A model generated the notes under the pieces. It searched no databases and had not been told where the DNA came from. It saw nothing but the letters and a program-made list of their open reading frames with translations. Of a DNA stretch of 58,820 nt, positions 44,277-52,815 are shown in pieces. Numbering within the stretch: position 1 is the first letter of the stretch; each line of letters starts with the position of its first letter. The DNA lies in NCBI RefSeq assembly GCF_018613675.1, contig NZ_JAGGPQ010000034.1, positions 1-58,820 on the forward strand, given 5' to 3'. Made by a program: the position numbers and the translations under genes. The DNA is from Arthrobacter sp. ISL-85. Its GTDB lineage: Bacteria; Actinomycetota; Actinomycetes; Actinomycetales; Micrococcaceae.

Positions 44277-45275
44277 TCAGGGCCGGTTCTTGAAGGATTC
44301 GACCTTTCCCGGGTCTCTTTCGACCACCGGGCCAAGGATGTCATCGATTCTCAGGAGCAGTTCCGGGTCAAGTTTGACTCCCGATGCCTGGACGTTGTCG
44401 ACGAGCTGCTCGGGCCGGGATGCTCCGACGATGGCCGCCGAGACGTTGGGGTTTTGCAGTACCCATGCGACGGCGAAAGCTGCCATGGACAGTCCGGTCT
44501 CTTCGGCCAGGGGTTTCAGTTGCTGGACGCGGGTGAGGATGTCCTGGTTGAGAAAGCGGTGGTCGTTCTTGAGCCCGCCGTCCCCGGCCCGGAAGCGGGA
44601 GCCTTGCGGGGCCGCCGCACCAGGGGTGTACTTGCCGGTGAGCACTCCTTGGGCGAGCGGAGACCAGCAGATCTGGCCAAGGCCCAGTTCCTCGCTCAGG
44701 GGAACGATTTCCTGTTCAATGACGCGCCAGAGCATGGAATACTGCGGCTGGTTGGAGATGAGTTGGACGCCAAGTTCCTTGGCAAGGGCGACACCGGACC
44801 GTATTTCGTCCGTCGTCCACTCAGACACCCCGATATAGTGCGCTTTCCCCGCCCTGACAACATCGGCAAAGGCCTGCACCGTCTCTTCCAGCGGGGTCTC
44901 GTAGTCGTACCTGTGGGCCTGATAGAGATCGACGTAGTCAGTTTGGAGCCGGCGCAGCGAAGAGTTGATGGACTCCATGACGTGTTTGCGGGACAGGCCA
45001 CGGTCGTTCCAGCCATCCCCGGTAGGGAAGTAGGCCTTGGTGAAAATCTCGACGCTTTCACGGCGTGTTCCTTTGAGCGCCTCACCCAAGGCTTCCTCGG
45101 CCCGGGTTCCAGCATATGCATCGGCGGTGTCGAAGGTGGTGATGCCCAAATCCAGCGCCTGCTTGACGCATTGCGTCGCAGCGGCCTGGTCGATCTGCTC
45201 ACCGTGGGTGAACCAGTTTCCGTAGGCGATTTCGCTGATGTACAGGCCAGAGGAGCCTAGCTTGCGGTGTTCCAT
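44277..45275 (-). CDS. Aldo-keto reductase
   Basis: 332 residues. The tetrad is visible: Asp/Tyr in TTFDTADAYAGTRAEE, Lys in IFTKAYFPTG, and His in LYQAHRYDYET. NADPH-site residues lie toward the C-terminus (AIVGASRPEQLVDNVQASG). The sequence resembles the Kv-beta/YghZ-like AKR branch. Its ATG overlaps the GH32 stop (TGATG at 45273-45277), so the two are cotranscribed. A role in the metabolism of a released sugar is possible, but the substrate cannot be told. Confidence 0.88.
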   Translation of the reverse strand: MEHRKLGSSGLYISEIAYGNWFTHGEQIDQAAATQCVKQALDLGITTFDTADAYAGTRAEEALGEALKGTRRESVEIFTKAYFPTGDGWNDRGLSRKHVMESINSSLRRLQTDYVDLYQAHRYDYETPLEETVQAFADVVRAGKAHYIGVSEWTTDEIRSGVALAKELGVQLISNQPQYSMLWRVIEQEIVPLSEELGLGQICWSPLAQGVLTGKYTPGAAAPQGSRFRAGDGGLKNDHRFLNQDILTRVQQLKPLAEETGLSMAAFAVAWVLQNPNVSAAIVGASRPEQLVDNVQASGVKLDPELLLRIDDILGPVVERDPGKVESFKNRP

Positions 45276-46786
45276 CAGGCTTCTTTCTTTCCGATGTTGG
45301 TGAGTTGGAGCGCAGCGTCGGCTGTGCCGCCAGTGGAGTACAGGACGAGGGACGTTTGGGTGCGATCCGGGAAAATCAGTTCGGTCACGGTGACGAGCCC
45401 ACCGTTCGCGAAGACTTCCACTGAGCAGTGGTCGACGAATATCTGGAGGGTGTAGCTGCCGTCCTGCCCGGCGGCAATCGGGGCGCGACTGCTGGAGGGG
45501 AAGGCTTCGTGGAACCGGGTGTCACCGGAACGGGTGCGGTCCACGATGAGTTCTCCGTTGCCGGGTCGGATCCCGATCCGTGTCCCGACCGTGCCATTGG
45601 CTGACCCCCTGACCACAAGGCCGACTTCCTCGGCACTGCCGGGTGTGATGGTGATGTCAATGAGCTGCACTGCTGTGCCGCCCTCAACTGGCACCTGGCC
45701 GTTTACGGTCACCCGCTGCAGGGGAGCAGTAAATATTGAAGCGGCTCTCACTTCCGGCACGGGTTGCTGAACGAGCCGGGGTTGACCGTTCACGGAAACG
45801 AGGGAAACATCCCGGACCAGGCTCATGGGACTGCGCCAGGGAGAGGTAGGAATGTGGTTGGCGTACTGCCAGTTGTTCATCCAGCCGATCATCAACCGCC
45901 GTCCGTCCGGAACGTTGCTGAAGGAGACCGCGGCGTAGTAGTCCCGGCCCCAGTCAAGCCACTGGTAGTCGGGTACGCGCTCCGGATCCTGCATCCCCTC
46001 GGTGAGGGTGGTCTCGGAGCTGAACGTGACGCCGTCGAACTCACCCACAAAGTACTGCCCTGCCGACCCGCCGTTCGGGCCCCCGGGGTTCATGTTCACG
46101 GTCAGAACCCATTTCATGGCCGCCGCGTCATCGTTCAAAGGCAGCTCAAAGAGGTCCGGGCATTCCCAGATTCCGCCGGTTCCGTTTGCAGGGCCGAAGG
46201 TGCTGAGGTATTCCCACTTCTTGAGGTCCTCGGAGCGGTAGAGCAGGACAGTGAAGGCATGTGCTTCCACGGCCGCCATGACCCAGTAGCTGCCGGCCGG
46301 GCCGTTGTAGCGGAAGACCTTGGGGTCCCGGAATTCCGGTGAGTTCCTCGTCAGGACCGGGTTGCCTGCGTACTTGGTCCAGGTGTAGCCACCGTCGGTG
46401 CTCCACGCGATGGACTGGGCCTGAGTGCCCTCATGGGGTGAACCCGGTTTGTAAGCGCTGGTGTAGATGGCCACCAGGGGAGCCTTCCCGTCCACGCCGA
46501 ATCCGCTGGAGTTGGCAGTGTCCACCACAATGCTGCCGGAGTAGATTTCCTCGGCGTCATCGCAGGGGATCGCTACCGGTTGTTCCTTCCAGCTGACCAG
46601 GTCTGTTGAGGTGGCATGGCCCCACGACATGTTGCTGTGCACGTTTCCGAAGGGGTTGTTCTGGTAGTACAGGTGGTAGATGCCCTCGTGGAAGACCAAC
46701 CCGTTGGGATCGTTGAGCCAAGTATCCTTGGCGGCGTAGTGCATAGCCGGCCTGTAGGTCTCAAGGGTGGAGGTGACGCTGTTCAT
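45275..46786 (-). CDS. Intracellular GH32 beta-fructofuranosidase, fructan module 1
   Basis: 503 residues from ATG 46786; there is no signal peptide. GH32 residues: Asp26 in WLNDPNGLVF, Asp154 in FRDPKVFRY, Glu208 in WECPDLFELP. A C-terminal sandwich ends with LQIFVDHCSVEVFANGG. It is predicted to cleave imported fructo-oligosaccharides or levanbiose/inulobiose to fructose. It is closely similar to the GH32 at 51194-52777. Its leader (about 390 nt from the predicted start point at about 47177) contains the duplication scar. Confidence 0.9.
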   Translation of the reverse strand: MNSVTSTLETYRPAMHYAAKDTWLNDPNGLVFHEGIYHLYYQNNPFGNVHSNMSWGHATSTDLVSWKEQPVAIPCDDAEEIYSGSIVVDTANSSGFGVDGKAPLVAIYTSAYKPGSPHEGTQAQSIAWSTDGGYTWTKYAGNPVLTRNSPEFRDPKVFRYNGPAGSYWVMAAVEAHAFTVLLYRSEDLKKWEYLSTFGPANGTGGIWECPDLFELPLNDDAAAMKWVLTVNMNPGGPNGGSAGQYFVGEFDGVTFSSETTLTEGMQDPERVPDYQWLDWGRDYYAAVSFSNVPDGRRLMIGWMNNWQYANHIPTSPWRSPMSLVRDVSLVSVNGQPRLVQQPVPEVRAASIFTAPLQRVTVNGQVPVEGGTAVQLIDITITPGSAEEVGLVVRGSANGTVGTRIGIRPGNGELIVDRTRSGDTRFHEAFPSSSRAPIAAGQDGSYTLQIFVDHCSVEVFANGGLVTVTELIFPDRTQTSLVLYSTGGTADAALQLTNIGKKEA

Positions 46787-46839
46787 TGTTCTCTTTTCAT
46801 GGCCGTGCGTGAGGTCCGAGGACCTATAGAGGAGGCGTG

Positions 46840-47066
46840 TGCTTTGCACGGGTTCATTGCATTGCGTGAACGCCGGGGCCGACCTGAAGAATGAATTTGG
46901 TTTGTGTCATCATGGGTTATCTCTTCCTGTCTTCATCAGCAAGGTGAAAAGTGGTGGGGATTTGCTCTTCGACGTTGATTTCGCGGTCAGATCGAAGAGC
47001 GTTCCAGCGGCGGACAGTCGACCAACTGCCGGTTGGCAGTGACCGGCTGTCCTGCTGCAGGGACGA
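46840..47066 (-). pseudogene. Duplication scar: binding-protein start plus LacI C-terminus
   Basis: This stretch repeats 42830-43020 with few changes: the first codons of a family 5 binding-protein gene (gaatttggtttgtgtcat), the intergenic (cttcatcagcaaggtga), and the final codons of a LacI gene (GACAGTCGACCAACTG). After about 47066 the match breaks off, and resumes at about 47150 with the LacI promoter. So the LacI coding region was deleted, leaving its tail joined to its promoter. Confidence 0.8.
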
Positions 47067-47152
47067 ATGGACCGCCGGGTCCTAATTTTTGCCAGACCCG
47101 CGTCGACCAGGGACTCCTGGGTGCACGCATGCGGCCAGCAGCTGCACTCGTG

Positions 47153-47213
47153 GTAACTCGCGTTACCTTTGAGTATGTGATCTAAGTTACCCGCGTTACT
47201 TCCTCGCTGTCAA
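47153..47213 (-). promoter_or_regulatory. LacI promoter with two operator palindromes, copy B
   Basis: Minus-strand TTGACA (47213-47208), 18-bp spacer, TAACTT (47189-47184). Operators GTTACCCGCGTTAC (47186-47199) and GTAACTCGCGTTAC (47153-47166) are identical to copy A at 44090-44148 with nearly the same spacing. Copy B now drives the GH32-AKR unit, putting it under the same repressor. Confidence 0.75.
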
Positions 47214-47503
47214 AAGGTTTTTACCCGTGATCGGAGACATCCGCAGACTCTCCCTCGCTAAAGCCGGGTTATGACCGCTCCTTAACCGAAGCCGGCCACT
47301 GGGTGTTCACCATCGCCGTTGCCTCCTGATGGCCGCAAGGATCAGGCTCTTCTTCGCAGCACGACTGCGGCCATCAGTGTGAAATTACGCCGCCACCAGG
47401 ATTATCAAAGTGTCCAAGTTGTTCATAGGTGCCCCATTGTCATCATCTTCACGTGGGTAGAAAGCCCCTGTTTCACCTGGTGGATGTGCGTCAGGCTGAC
47501 GCT

Positions 47504-48568
47504 ATGAAGCGCGTCGTTGTCGAGCAATTCGGGGGCCCGGAGGTCATCAAGGTGGTGGAGGACAAGGAGCCTCGGCCTGCACCCGGCGAGGTCGCTGTCC
47601 GGGTATTGGCCGCCGGGGTGTCTTTCACAGATTCGCAACTTCGCGCCGGTACCTACTTCCATGTCCCTACGCCGCCATTTACCCCTGGTTATGAACTTGT
47701 GGGGGTTGTGGAGGAGCTGGGCGCGGCATGCTCGCGGCTGCAGGTAGGTGACCGGGTGGCCGCGTTGACAGTCTGGGGTGCCTACGCGGAACGAGTCTGT
47801 GTGCCGGAGGCAGAGGCAGCCGAGGTGCCCGCGGACCTTGACCCGGCGGAGGTTGTCTGCCTGGTGCTGCCGTACATGACTGCTTATCAGGTGCTTCATC
47901 GGGTGGCGAAAGCGCAACACGGCGAGACCGTGCTGGTGCATGGGGCAGCTGGCAGGGTGGGTGTCGCCGTTCTTGAACTCGGAGCGGCGGCCGGAGTCCA
48001 GCTTTACGGCACTGTCTCCGCCAAGGACCGCGCGACCGTCGAGAAGCTCGGCGCCGTGGCGATCGACTACCGGAGCGAGGACTTCCTGGCTCGCATGCGG
48101 GCCCTCCCCGGGAAAGGAGTGGATGTGGTGCTGGACGGGATCGGCGGTCCGCTGTCCGTCCGCTCATTCCGCGCGCTACGCCCGGGCGGCAGACTCGTAG
48201 TGTTCGGCCACTACGAAACGCTGTCCCACGGGCGCAGGAGCATGCGGGGGTGGTTTAGGTGGTACGTTGCGACGGCCGCTGTTGCCGCCCGGGGCCTGCT
48301 TTCGCCCCGCCGTCGCGTCCTCGCCTACCGTGTTCAGAAACTGCATGAGCCAGCCCCACCGCTGGCCGTGGGAGGAGGACCCCGGGTTCCGGAGTGGTAC
48401 CGGGAGGACTTCCGCGTATTGCTCGAACTGCTCCGCCGTGGGCAGATCCATCCGGTTGTAGCCGGTCGCCTGCCGCTTGCCGAAGCCCGGCACGCGCACG
48501 AACTCCTTGAGCATTCAGCGGAGCAAGGCAAGCTGGTGCTGATCCCGGAAGGCGGGCGGCGCCTCTGA
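47504..48568 (+). CDS. Zinc-free MDR-family oxidoreductase
   Basis: 354 residues from ATG 47504; an upstream frame extension lacks the first strand. The GroES-like domain has VRVLAAGVSFTDSQLRAGTY, and the Rossmann loop is VHGAAGRVGVAVLELGAAAG. The SARSFRALRPGG-like helix (SVRSFRALRPGGRLVVFGHY) and a membrane-facing stretch (WYVATAAVAARGLL) follow. It is on the plus strand between the two fructan modules and probably unrelated to them. Substrate unknown. Confidence 0.85.
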   Translation: MKRVVVEQFGGPEVIKVVEDKEPRPAPGEVAVRVLAAGVSFTDSQLRAGTYFHVPTPPFTPGYELVGVVEELGAACSRLQVGDRVAALTVWGAYAERVCVPEAEAAEVPADLDPAEVVCLVLPYMTAYQVLHRVAKAQHGETVLVHGAAGRVGVAVLELGAAAGVQLYGTVSAKDRATVEKLGAVAIDYRSEDFLARMRALPGKGVDVVLDGIGGPLSVRSFRALRPGGRLVVFGHYETLSHGRRSMRGWFRWYVATAAVAARGLLSPRRRVLAYRVQKLHEPAPPLAVGGGPRVPEWYREDFRVLLELLRRGQIHPVVAGRLPLAEARHAHELLEHSAEQGKLVLIPEGGRRL

Positions 48569-48805
48569 CGAAAGTTCCGCCGCGCGCCATCCTGGGACGC
48601 AGTAGGCCAAAAGCCGGGCGAGGGCAGCATCGACGCGGCTCTCTTCAGGTCCGTCGGGGGCTGACCTGTAGGCATCGTGGAGCAGGGCCGGGAGGCGCCC
48701 CCGGCGGAAGTGCCGAATTTGTGGCGGTCGATCAGGCGAAGGGCGGCCTCGGCAAGGATGCTGAGGCTGCCCCCTGTGATGGCCAGCGTGCAGGCCCGTA
48801 GCACC
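48569..48805 (-). pseudogene. Possible decayed TetR C-terminal domain
   Basis: Two minus-strand frames give ITGGSLSILAEAALRLIDRH and RLPALLHDAYRSAPDGPEES, then RVDAALARLLAYCVPGWRAA, which read as one helical segment if joined by a frameshift near 48720. No HTH is present. Weak evidence. Confidence 0.3.
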
Positions 48806-48848
48806 CCCAACCACCGCCCTCAAGCGGGCCACACGGCCCCGTTCCGGC

Positions 48849-50189
48849 CTAGGACCCCACAGCGGGTGTTGCCCGGATAGCATTGGCAGCCCTGTCTGCG
48901 ATCACCTGCGGGTCAGTTCCGGAATCAAGGATGGTATTCCGGGCCGATTCCGGCTCCACCATGACGGCCGTAACAGCAAGGCCGGCCGAAGCCTCAGTGG
49001 TCAGCAGGGCGTCCACCTGGGCCGCGAAGCAGGAGTCGCTCGACGTGGCCTGAACGTCCGTCGCCACCACATGGTTGTTGGTGACGAAGTTGCCCACCCC
49101 TGACAGCAGCCGGATGATGACGGGCGTGGCGCCTGCCGGCCGGATAGCCTGCGAGTCAACGACCTCGGAGAAGTGGTTGCCAATGACCGAATTGTTGTTT
49201 CCGCTGACGCAGAGAAGACCGTGAAGGTCATCCAGTCCATTGTCTATTCCCAGGAAGGGCGTCCAGGGTTCAAGGTCCCGCAGGAAATGGTTGGTTGCCA
49301 CGAGGTTCTCGGAGCTGTCCGCTGCGAGGACCACCATCCCGGGATAGAACGAATGCAACCGGTTATTGCTGACGCTTGACCGCGTGACACCCTCGAGATG
49401 CACACTGCTCGCACCGCGTGGGAAGACGTTGTTCGCGGTGATCAGGAGCCCGCCGTGGTTCTGGGCGTAGATTGAGTGGCCCTTGAAGCCTGCTCCGATC
49501 AGGTTGTCGGTGACTTTTGATGCCTGTCCCCAGCCGCGCAGTTCGATGCAGCTTCCGCATTCGGCGATGAAGTTGCCGTGGATGGACAGCGCGTCGGCGT
49601 TGTAGATGGTGAGGGCGTTCTCAAGGTAGACGAACCCCATGCCGGTGATACGGAATGAGTCATTGGCGCTGGCAACATAGATGCCGGTCTTGCCGTTGAC
49701 GTAGGTGTTCTCCTGGAACAAATCCGAACCGTCCGGATTGAAGTGCAGCCCGTCGATGCAGAAGTTCGAGAACTCGATAGAGCTGATCCGTGGGCTCCCG
49801 TCCCGCTCAATGTAGAACGCGGCTCCCTTGGATTCCTCCCCTTCCGCCGCGGACGAAAGGTCGACGAGAATGCGGCTGCCTCCGGGCCACAGCTCATGCA
49901 GGTCCGGCCATTCGCCTTCTGGAACGTTGAACCGGATGCTGGACGACGTGAAGCCGTGTCCCGATCCCTGGATCCGCAGGAAGCTGACGTCGATTACCAC
50001 CTGCGTGCGAAGGTGGTAATCCCCGGGCGGTATGTTGATCACCGCTCCCGGCTTTCCGCCGTTGTCCACATCGCTGGCGGACTGCCGTTCCTTGATGTCA
50101 GCGATGATGCTGTTGATGACTTCTCCCACGTCCTTGGCGGGATTGCCGACGTGCCAGGCAGTCACGTCGTAGTAGTTGTTGCTTGACAT
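48849..50189 (-). CDS. GH91 difructose-anhydride III hydrolase (DFA-IIIase) candidate, intracellular
   Basis: 446 residues, no signal peptide. The right-handed beta-helix of GH91 is clear: NIPPGDYHLRTQVVIDVSFL, ITGMGFVYLENALTI, LLITANNVFPRGASSVHLEG. The catalytic pair is Asp199 (NADALS) and Glu210 (IAECGSC), 11 apart as in inulin fructotransferases (Asp235/Glu246 in the exported enzyme here). Length and lack of export fit the Arthrobacter DFA-IIIases known to me (about 445 residues), which open DFA III to inulobiose. It is the last gene of the seven-gene operon. DFA I-forming fructotransferase is the alternative, but that needs export. Confidence 0.82.
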   Translation of the reverse strand: MSSNNYYDVTAWHVGNPAKDVGEVINSIIADIKERQSASDVDNGGKPGAVINIPPGDYHLRTQVVIDVSFLRIQGSGHGFTSSSIRFNVPEGEWPDLHELWPGGSRILVDLSSAAEGEESKGAAFYIERDGSPRISSIEFSNFCIDGLHFNPDGSDLFQENTYVNGKTGIYVASANDSFRITGMGFVYLENALTIYNADALSIHGNFIAECGSCIELRGWGQASKVTDNLIGAGFKGHSIYAQNHGGLLITANNVFPRGASSVHLEGVTRSSVSNNRLHSFYPGMVVLAADSSENLVATNHFLRDLEPWTPFLGIDNGLDDLHGLLCVSGNNNSVIGNHFSEVVDSQAIRPAGATPVIIRLLSGVGNFVTNNHVVATDVQATSSDSCFAAQVDALLTTEASAGLAVTAVMVEPESARNTILDSGTDPQVIADRAANAIRATPAVGS

Positions 50190-50215
50190 AGGTCTTTCCC
50201 TTTGTGTTGTGGTTT

Positions 50216-51166
50216 TCAGCCCTGGGCCGGTTGATGTTGCGGCAGTTCCCCCGCCAGTTCCTCAGACGTTGGAGGTTGGGCGCCGGGGCGGCGTACGGTG
50301 ATGGCTGCTGCTTTGGCTGCCATGCAACCCAGCGATTCCAGGACCGACGGTGCCATCCCATCAGCCCCACGCATGAGGAGTCCGTAGATCAGGGCCGACA
50401 TATACGAGTCGCCGGCCCCGATGGTGTCCACCACGGCAGACTTCACCGATGGCACGGCTACCTGCGCGTCTCCCGTGGTAAGCAGCGATCCGTCCGCCCC
50501 CAGGGTGACGGCAACGAGTCCGGCCCCAAGGTGCAGGATCCGCTTCGAAATATCGTCCAAGGACAGCCCCGGATAAAGCCACCGTGCATCCTCGTCGCTG
50601 AGTTTCACTACCTCTGTTAACGGAACGAGTTCCTCGAAGATGGACTTTGCCTCAAAATGGCTGCCAAGGAGCGCCGGGCGGATATTGGGATCGTAGGTGA
50701 CCACACAACGCTTATGCGATTGCTCCAGAAGCTCCCTGACCACTGCCGCTCCGGGCGCCAGGAAGGTGGCGATCGAGCCGGTGTGCAGGACTTTGGGAAG
50801 GGTCGGGGGAGCGATCCGTTGAAGGTCCCAGTGGATGTCGAAGTCATACTGTGCCGAACCGTTGGAAGCCAGAATGGCAGTGGCTGTTGCCGTTGGGCCG
50901 CTGAGCTTCGAACCGGGAATGAGCTTGACGCCGGCGCTCCGAAGGTGCTCCTCGATGGCGGTGGAATGGTGGTCGTCGCCGATTGAGGTCAGCAATGCTG
51001 TGTCGACCCCCAGCCGCCCGAGTCCGTAGGCAACATTTGCCGGTGATCCACCCGGGTGTTCCACAGTGCCTCGCGGAGAGACAACGATGTCCACCAGCGC
51101 TTCACCCACAACAAGCACATCACTGCTCGGTGTGGGGTCAGCGTAGGGGTGCTGGACTGTTGGCAT
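50216..51166 (-). CDS. PfkB-family fructokinase, fructan module 2
   Basis: 316 residues. VLVVGEALVDIVVSP, HPGGSPANVAYGLGRLG and DTIGAGDSYMSALIYGL give the PfkB fold and catalytic Asp. It is closely similar to the kinase at 34335-35306, and both have flanking GH32 genes. It lies 26 bases ahead of the GH91 gene and 27 bases after the GH32. It should phosphorylate fructose released from inulobiose. Confidence 0.9.
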   Translation of the reverse strand: MPTVQHPYADPTPSSDVLVVGEALVDIVVSPRGTVEHPGGSPANVAYGLGRLGVDTALLTSIGDDHHSTAIEEHLRSAGVKLIPGSKLSGPTATATAILASNGSAQYDFDIHWDLQRIAPPTLPKVLHTGSIATFLAPGAAVVRELLEQSHKRCVVTYDPNIRPALLGSHFEAKSIFEELVPLTEVVKLSDEDARWLYPGLSLDDISKRILHLGAGLVAVTLGADGSLLTTGDAQVAVPSVKSAVVDTIGAGDSYMSALIYGLLMRGADGMAPSVLESLGCMAAKAAAITVRRPGAQPPTSEELAGELPQHQPAQG

Positions 51167-51193
51167 TCTGGGCCTTTCCTGGAATCAGTGTGG

Positions 51194-52777
51194 TCAGGTG
51201 AGTGTTGAGGTTGTGAGCTTCAGTATTCTTGCTGAGCCGTTGCCCGCCGAGAGCCAGTTCCCCCGGTTGCCGACTTCCGGGAAGATGAGGTCGGTCAGAA
51301 CCACTTTGCCGCCCTGCGCAAAGACCTCCACCGAGCAATGGTCGACGACGATTTGCAGCTTGAGCAGGCCATCCTCGAGGACCAGCGGGGCCGACTCCGC
51401 GGATGCAAACTTTTCGTGGAAGCCCGTGCTGCCTGACCGGCGGCGGTCCAGGAGGAGCACAGCGGCGGCGGCGTTGTAGCTCAGCACCGTTCCAGCACTT
51501 CCATCAACATTTCCGAAAAGCCGGAATTCAATTCGTTCGGCGCTTCCCGGCAGTATTTCCGCCTCGATAATGTGCGCGCTGCCGGGCACCGCATCCGGCA
51601 AGCGGAAGGCTGAATGTTCCAGCTCAAAGGGGTCTGCGTTCACGTGGTCCTTGGCAGCAGGTAGATCTGCTCCCGCGCAGCCTCCGGCCAGGACTGGTTG
51701 CTGGATCAGGCGGGCGGAGCCGCTATTGGCCGTGAGGCGCACCTCGCGGGCGATGGTCATCGAGGACCGCCAGGGTGCAGTGGGCAACTGGTTGGCATAG
51801 TCCCAGTTGTTCATCCAGCCGATGATGATGCGCCGGCCATCCGGGGCGTCGCTGAAGGACACGGAGGCGTAGCAGTCGCGTCCCCAGTCCAGCCACAGGC
51901 ATTGCTGCAGGGCCGTCGCAGCCGCGGCGGAGTCACCAAGTGCGCTCACTCCGGCGGGTGCTGCGAGTGAACCGGCGTCAGGACAGAACCGAATGCCGTC
52001 GAAGCTCCCGATGAAGTACTGGCCGCCGGAACCGCCCGCTACGGCGCCTGGGTTCACGTTGACGATCAGCACCCATTTGATGTTGTCCGGGTCTCCGTCC
52101 ACCGGCAACGGGAAGAGATCCGGGCACTCCCATTCGCCGGCGTCGGCGTTGGCCGGGCCGAAGTCGCTGAGGAATACCCAGGACTTAAGGTCATCCGAAC
52201 GGTAAAAGACCACCTTTTGGTGCTGCGCTTCGACGGCGACCATAACCCAGCAGGCACCCTGGTCCCCTTGATAGCGGAAGACTTTGGGATCGCGGAAGTG
52301 AGGGGAGTGCCTGCTGAGGACTGGGTTTCCGTCGTATTTTTTCCACGTCATTCCTGCGTCGGTGCTGTAGGCCAGGGACTGCGCCTGCGTGCCGCTGTGT
52401 TGGGATGCCGCCTTGTAGGCACTGGTGTAGATGGCTACGAGGGCAGGTGCGTCCGCCGTGCCGAAACCTGACGTGTTGCCGTGGTCCACCACCACGCTCC
52501 CGGAGTAGATATCCTCAGCCTCGTCGCAGGCAATGGCAACAGGGTGCTCCGTCCAGTGCAGCAGATCGCGTGAGGTGGCGTGGCCCCAGGACATGTTGCC
52601 CCAGACGCTTCCGTGAGGGTTGTTCTGGAAGAAGAGGTGGTAGAGGCCGTTGTGGAAAACAAGGCCGTTGGGGTCGTTCAGCCAGGTATCCCGTGCCGTG
52701 AAGTGGATGGCAGGCCGGAACCTGGTTGTTTCTGCTTGGGCTGTTTCCGGGCGTGCGGCATCAAGGCAGCTGGACAT
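51194..52777 (-). CDS. Intracellular GH32 beta-fructofuranosidase, fructan module 2
   Basis: 527 residues, no signal peptide. Catalytic residues: Asp35 in WLNDPNGLVF, Asp163 in FRDPKVFRY, Glu217 in WECPDLFPLP. An extra Ala-rich loop of about 25 residues (AAPAGVSALGDSAAAATA) occurs before LWLDWGRDCYASVSF, and is the main difference from the module 1 paralogue. The likely job is cleavage of inulobiose or short fructo-oligosaccharides after import. It is between the LacI and fructokinase genes of the operon. Confidence 0.9.
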   Translation of the reverse strand: MSSCLDAARPETAQAETTRFRPAIHFTARDTWLNDPNGLVFHNGLYHLFFQNNPHGSVWGNMSWGHATSRDLLHWTEHPVAIACDEAEDIYSGSVVVDHGNTSGFGTADAPALVAIYTSAYKAASQHSGTQAQSLAYSTDAGMTWKKYDGNPVLSRHSPHFRDPKVFRYQGDQGACWVMVAVEAQHQKVVFYRSDDLKSWVFLSDFGPANADAGEWECPDLFPLPVDGDPDNIKWVLIVNVNPGAVAGGSGGQYFIGSFDGIRFCPDAGSLAAPAGVSALGDSAAAATALQQCLWLDWGRDCYASVSFSDAPDGRRIIIGWMNNWDYANQLPTAPWRSSMTIAREVRLTANSGSARLIQQPVLAGGCAGADLPAAKDHVNADPFELEHSAFRLPDAVPGSAHIIEAEILPGSAERIEFRLFGNVDGSAGTVLSYNAAAAVLLLDRRRSGSTGFHEKFASAESAPLVLEDGLLKLQIVVDHCSVEVFAQGGKVVLTDLIFPEVGNRGNWLSAGNGSARILKLTTSTLT

Positions 52778-52815
52778 GTCTGGCGGTCCTCTTGGTTGTG
52801 GAAGGGTCTGGCTGG

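Noticed and set aside
48849..50189. DFA I-forming inulin fructotransferase
   Set aside because: That enzyme must act outside the cell and would carry a signal peptide; this protein has none and is in an operon with an importer, so DFA III hydrolase is the simpler reading.
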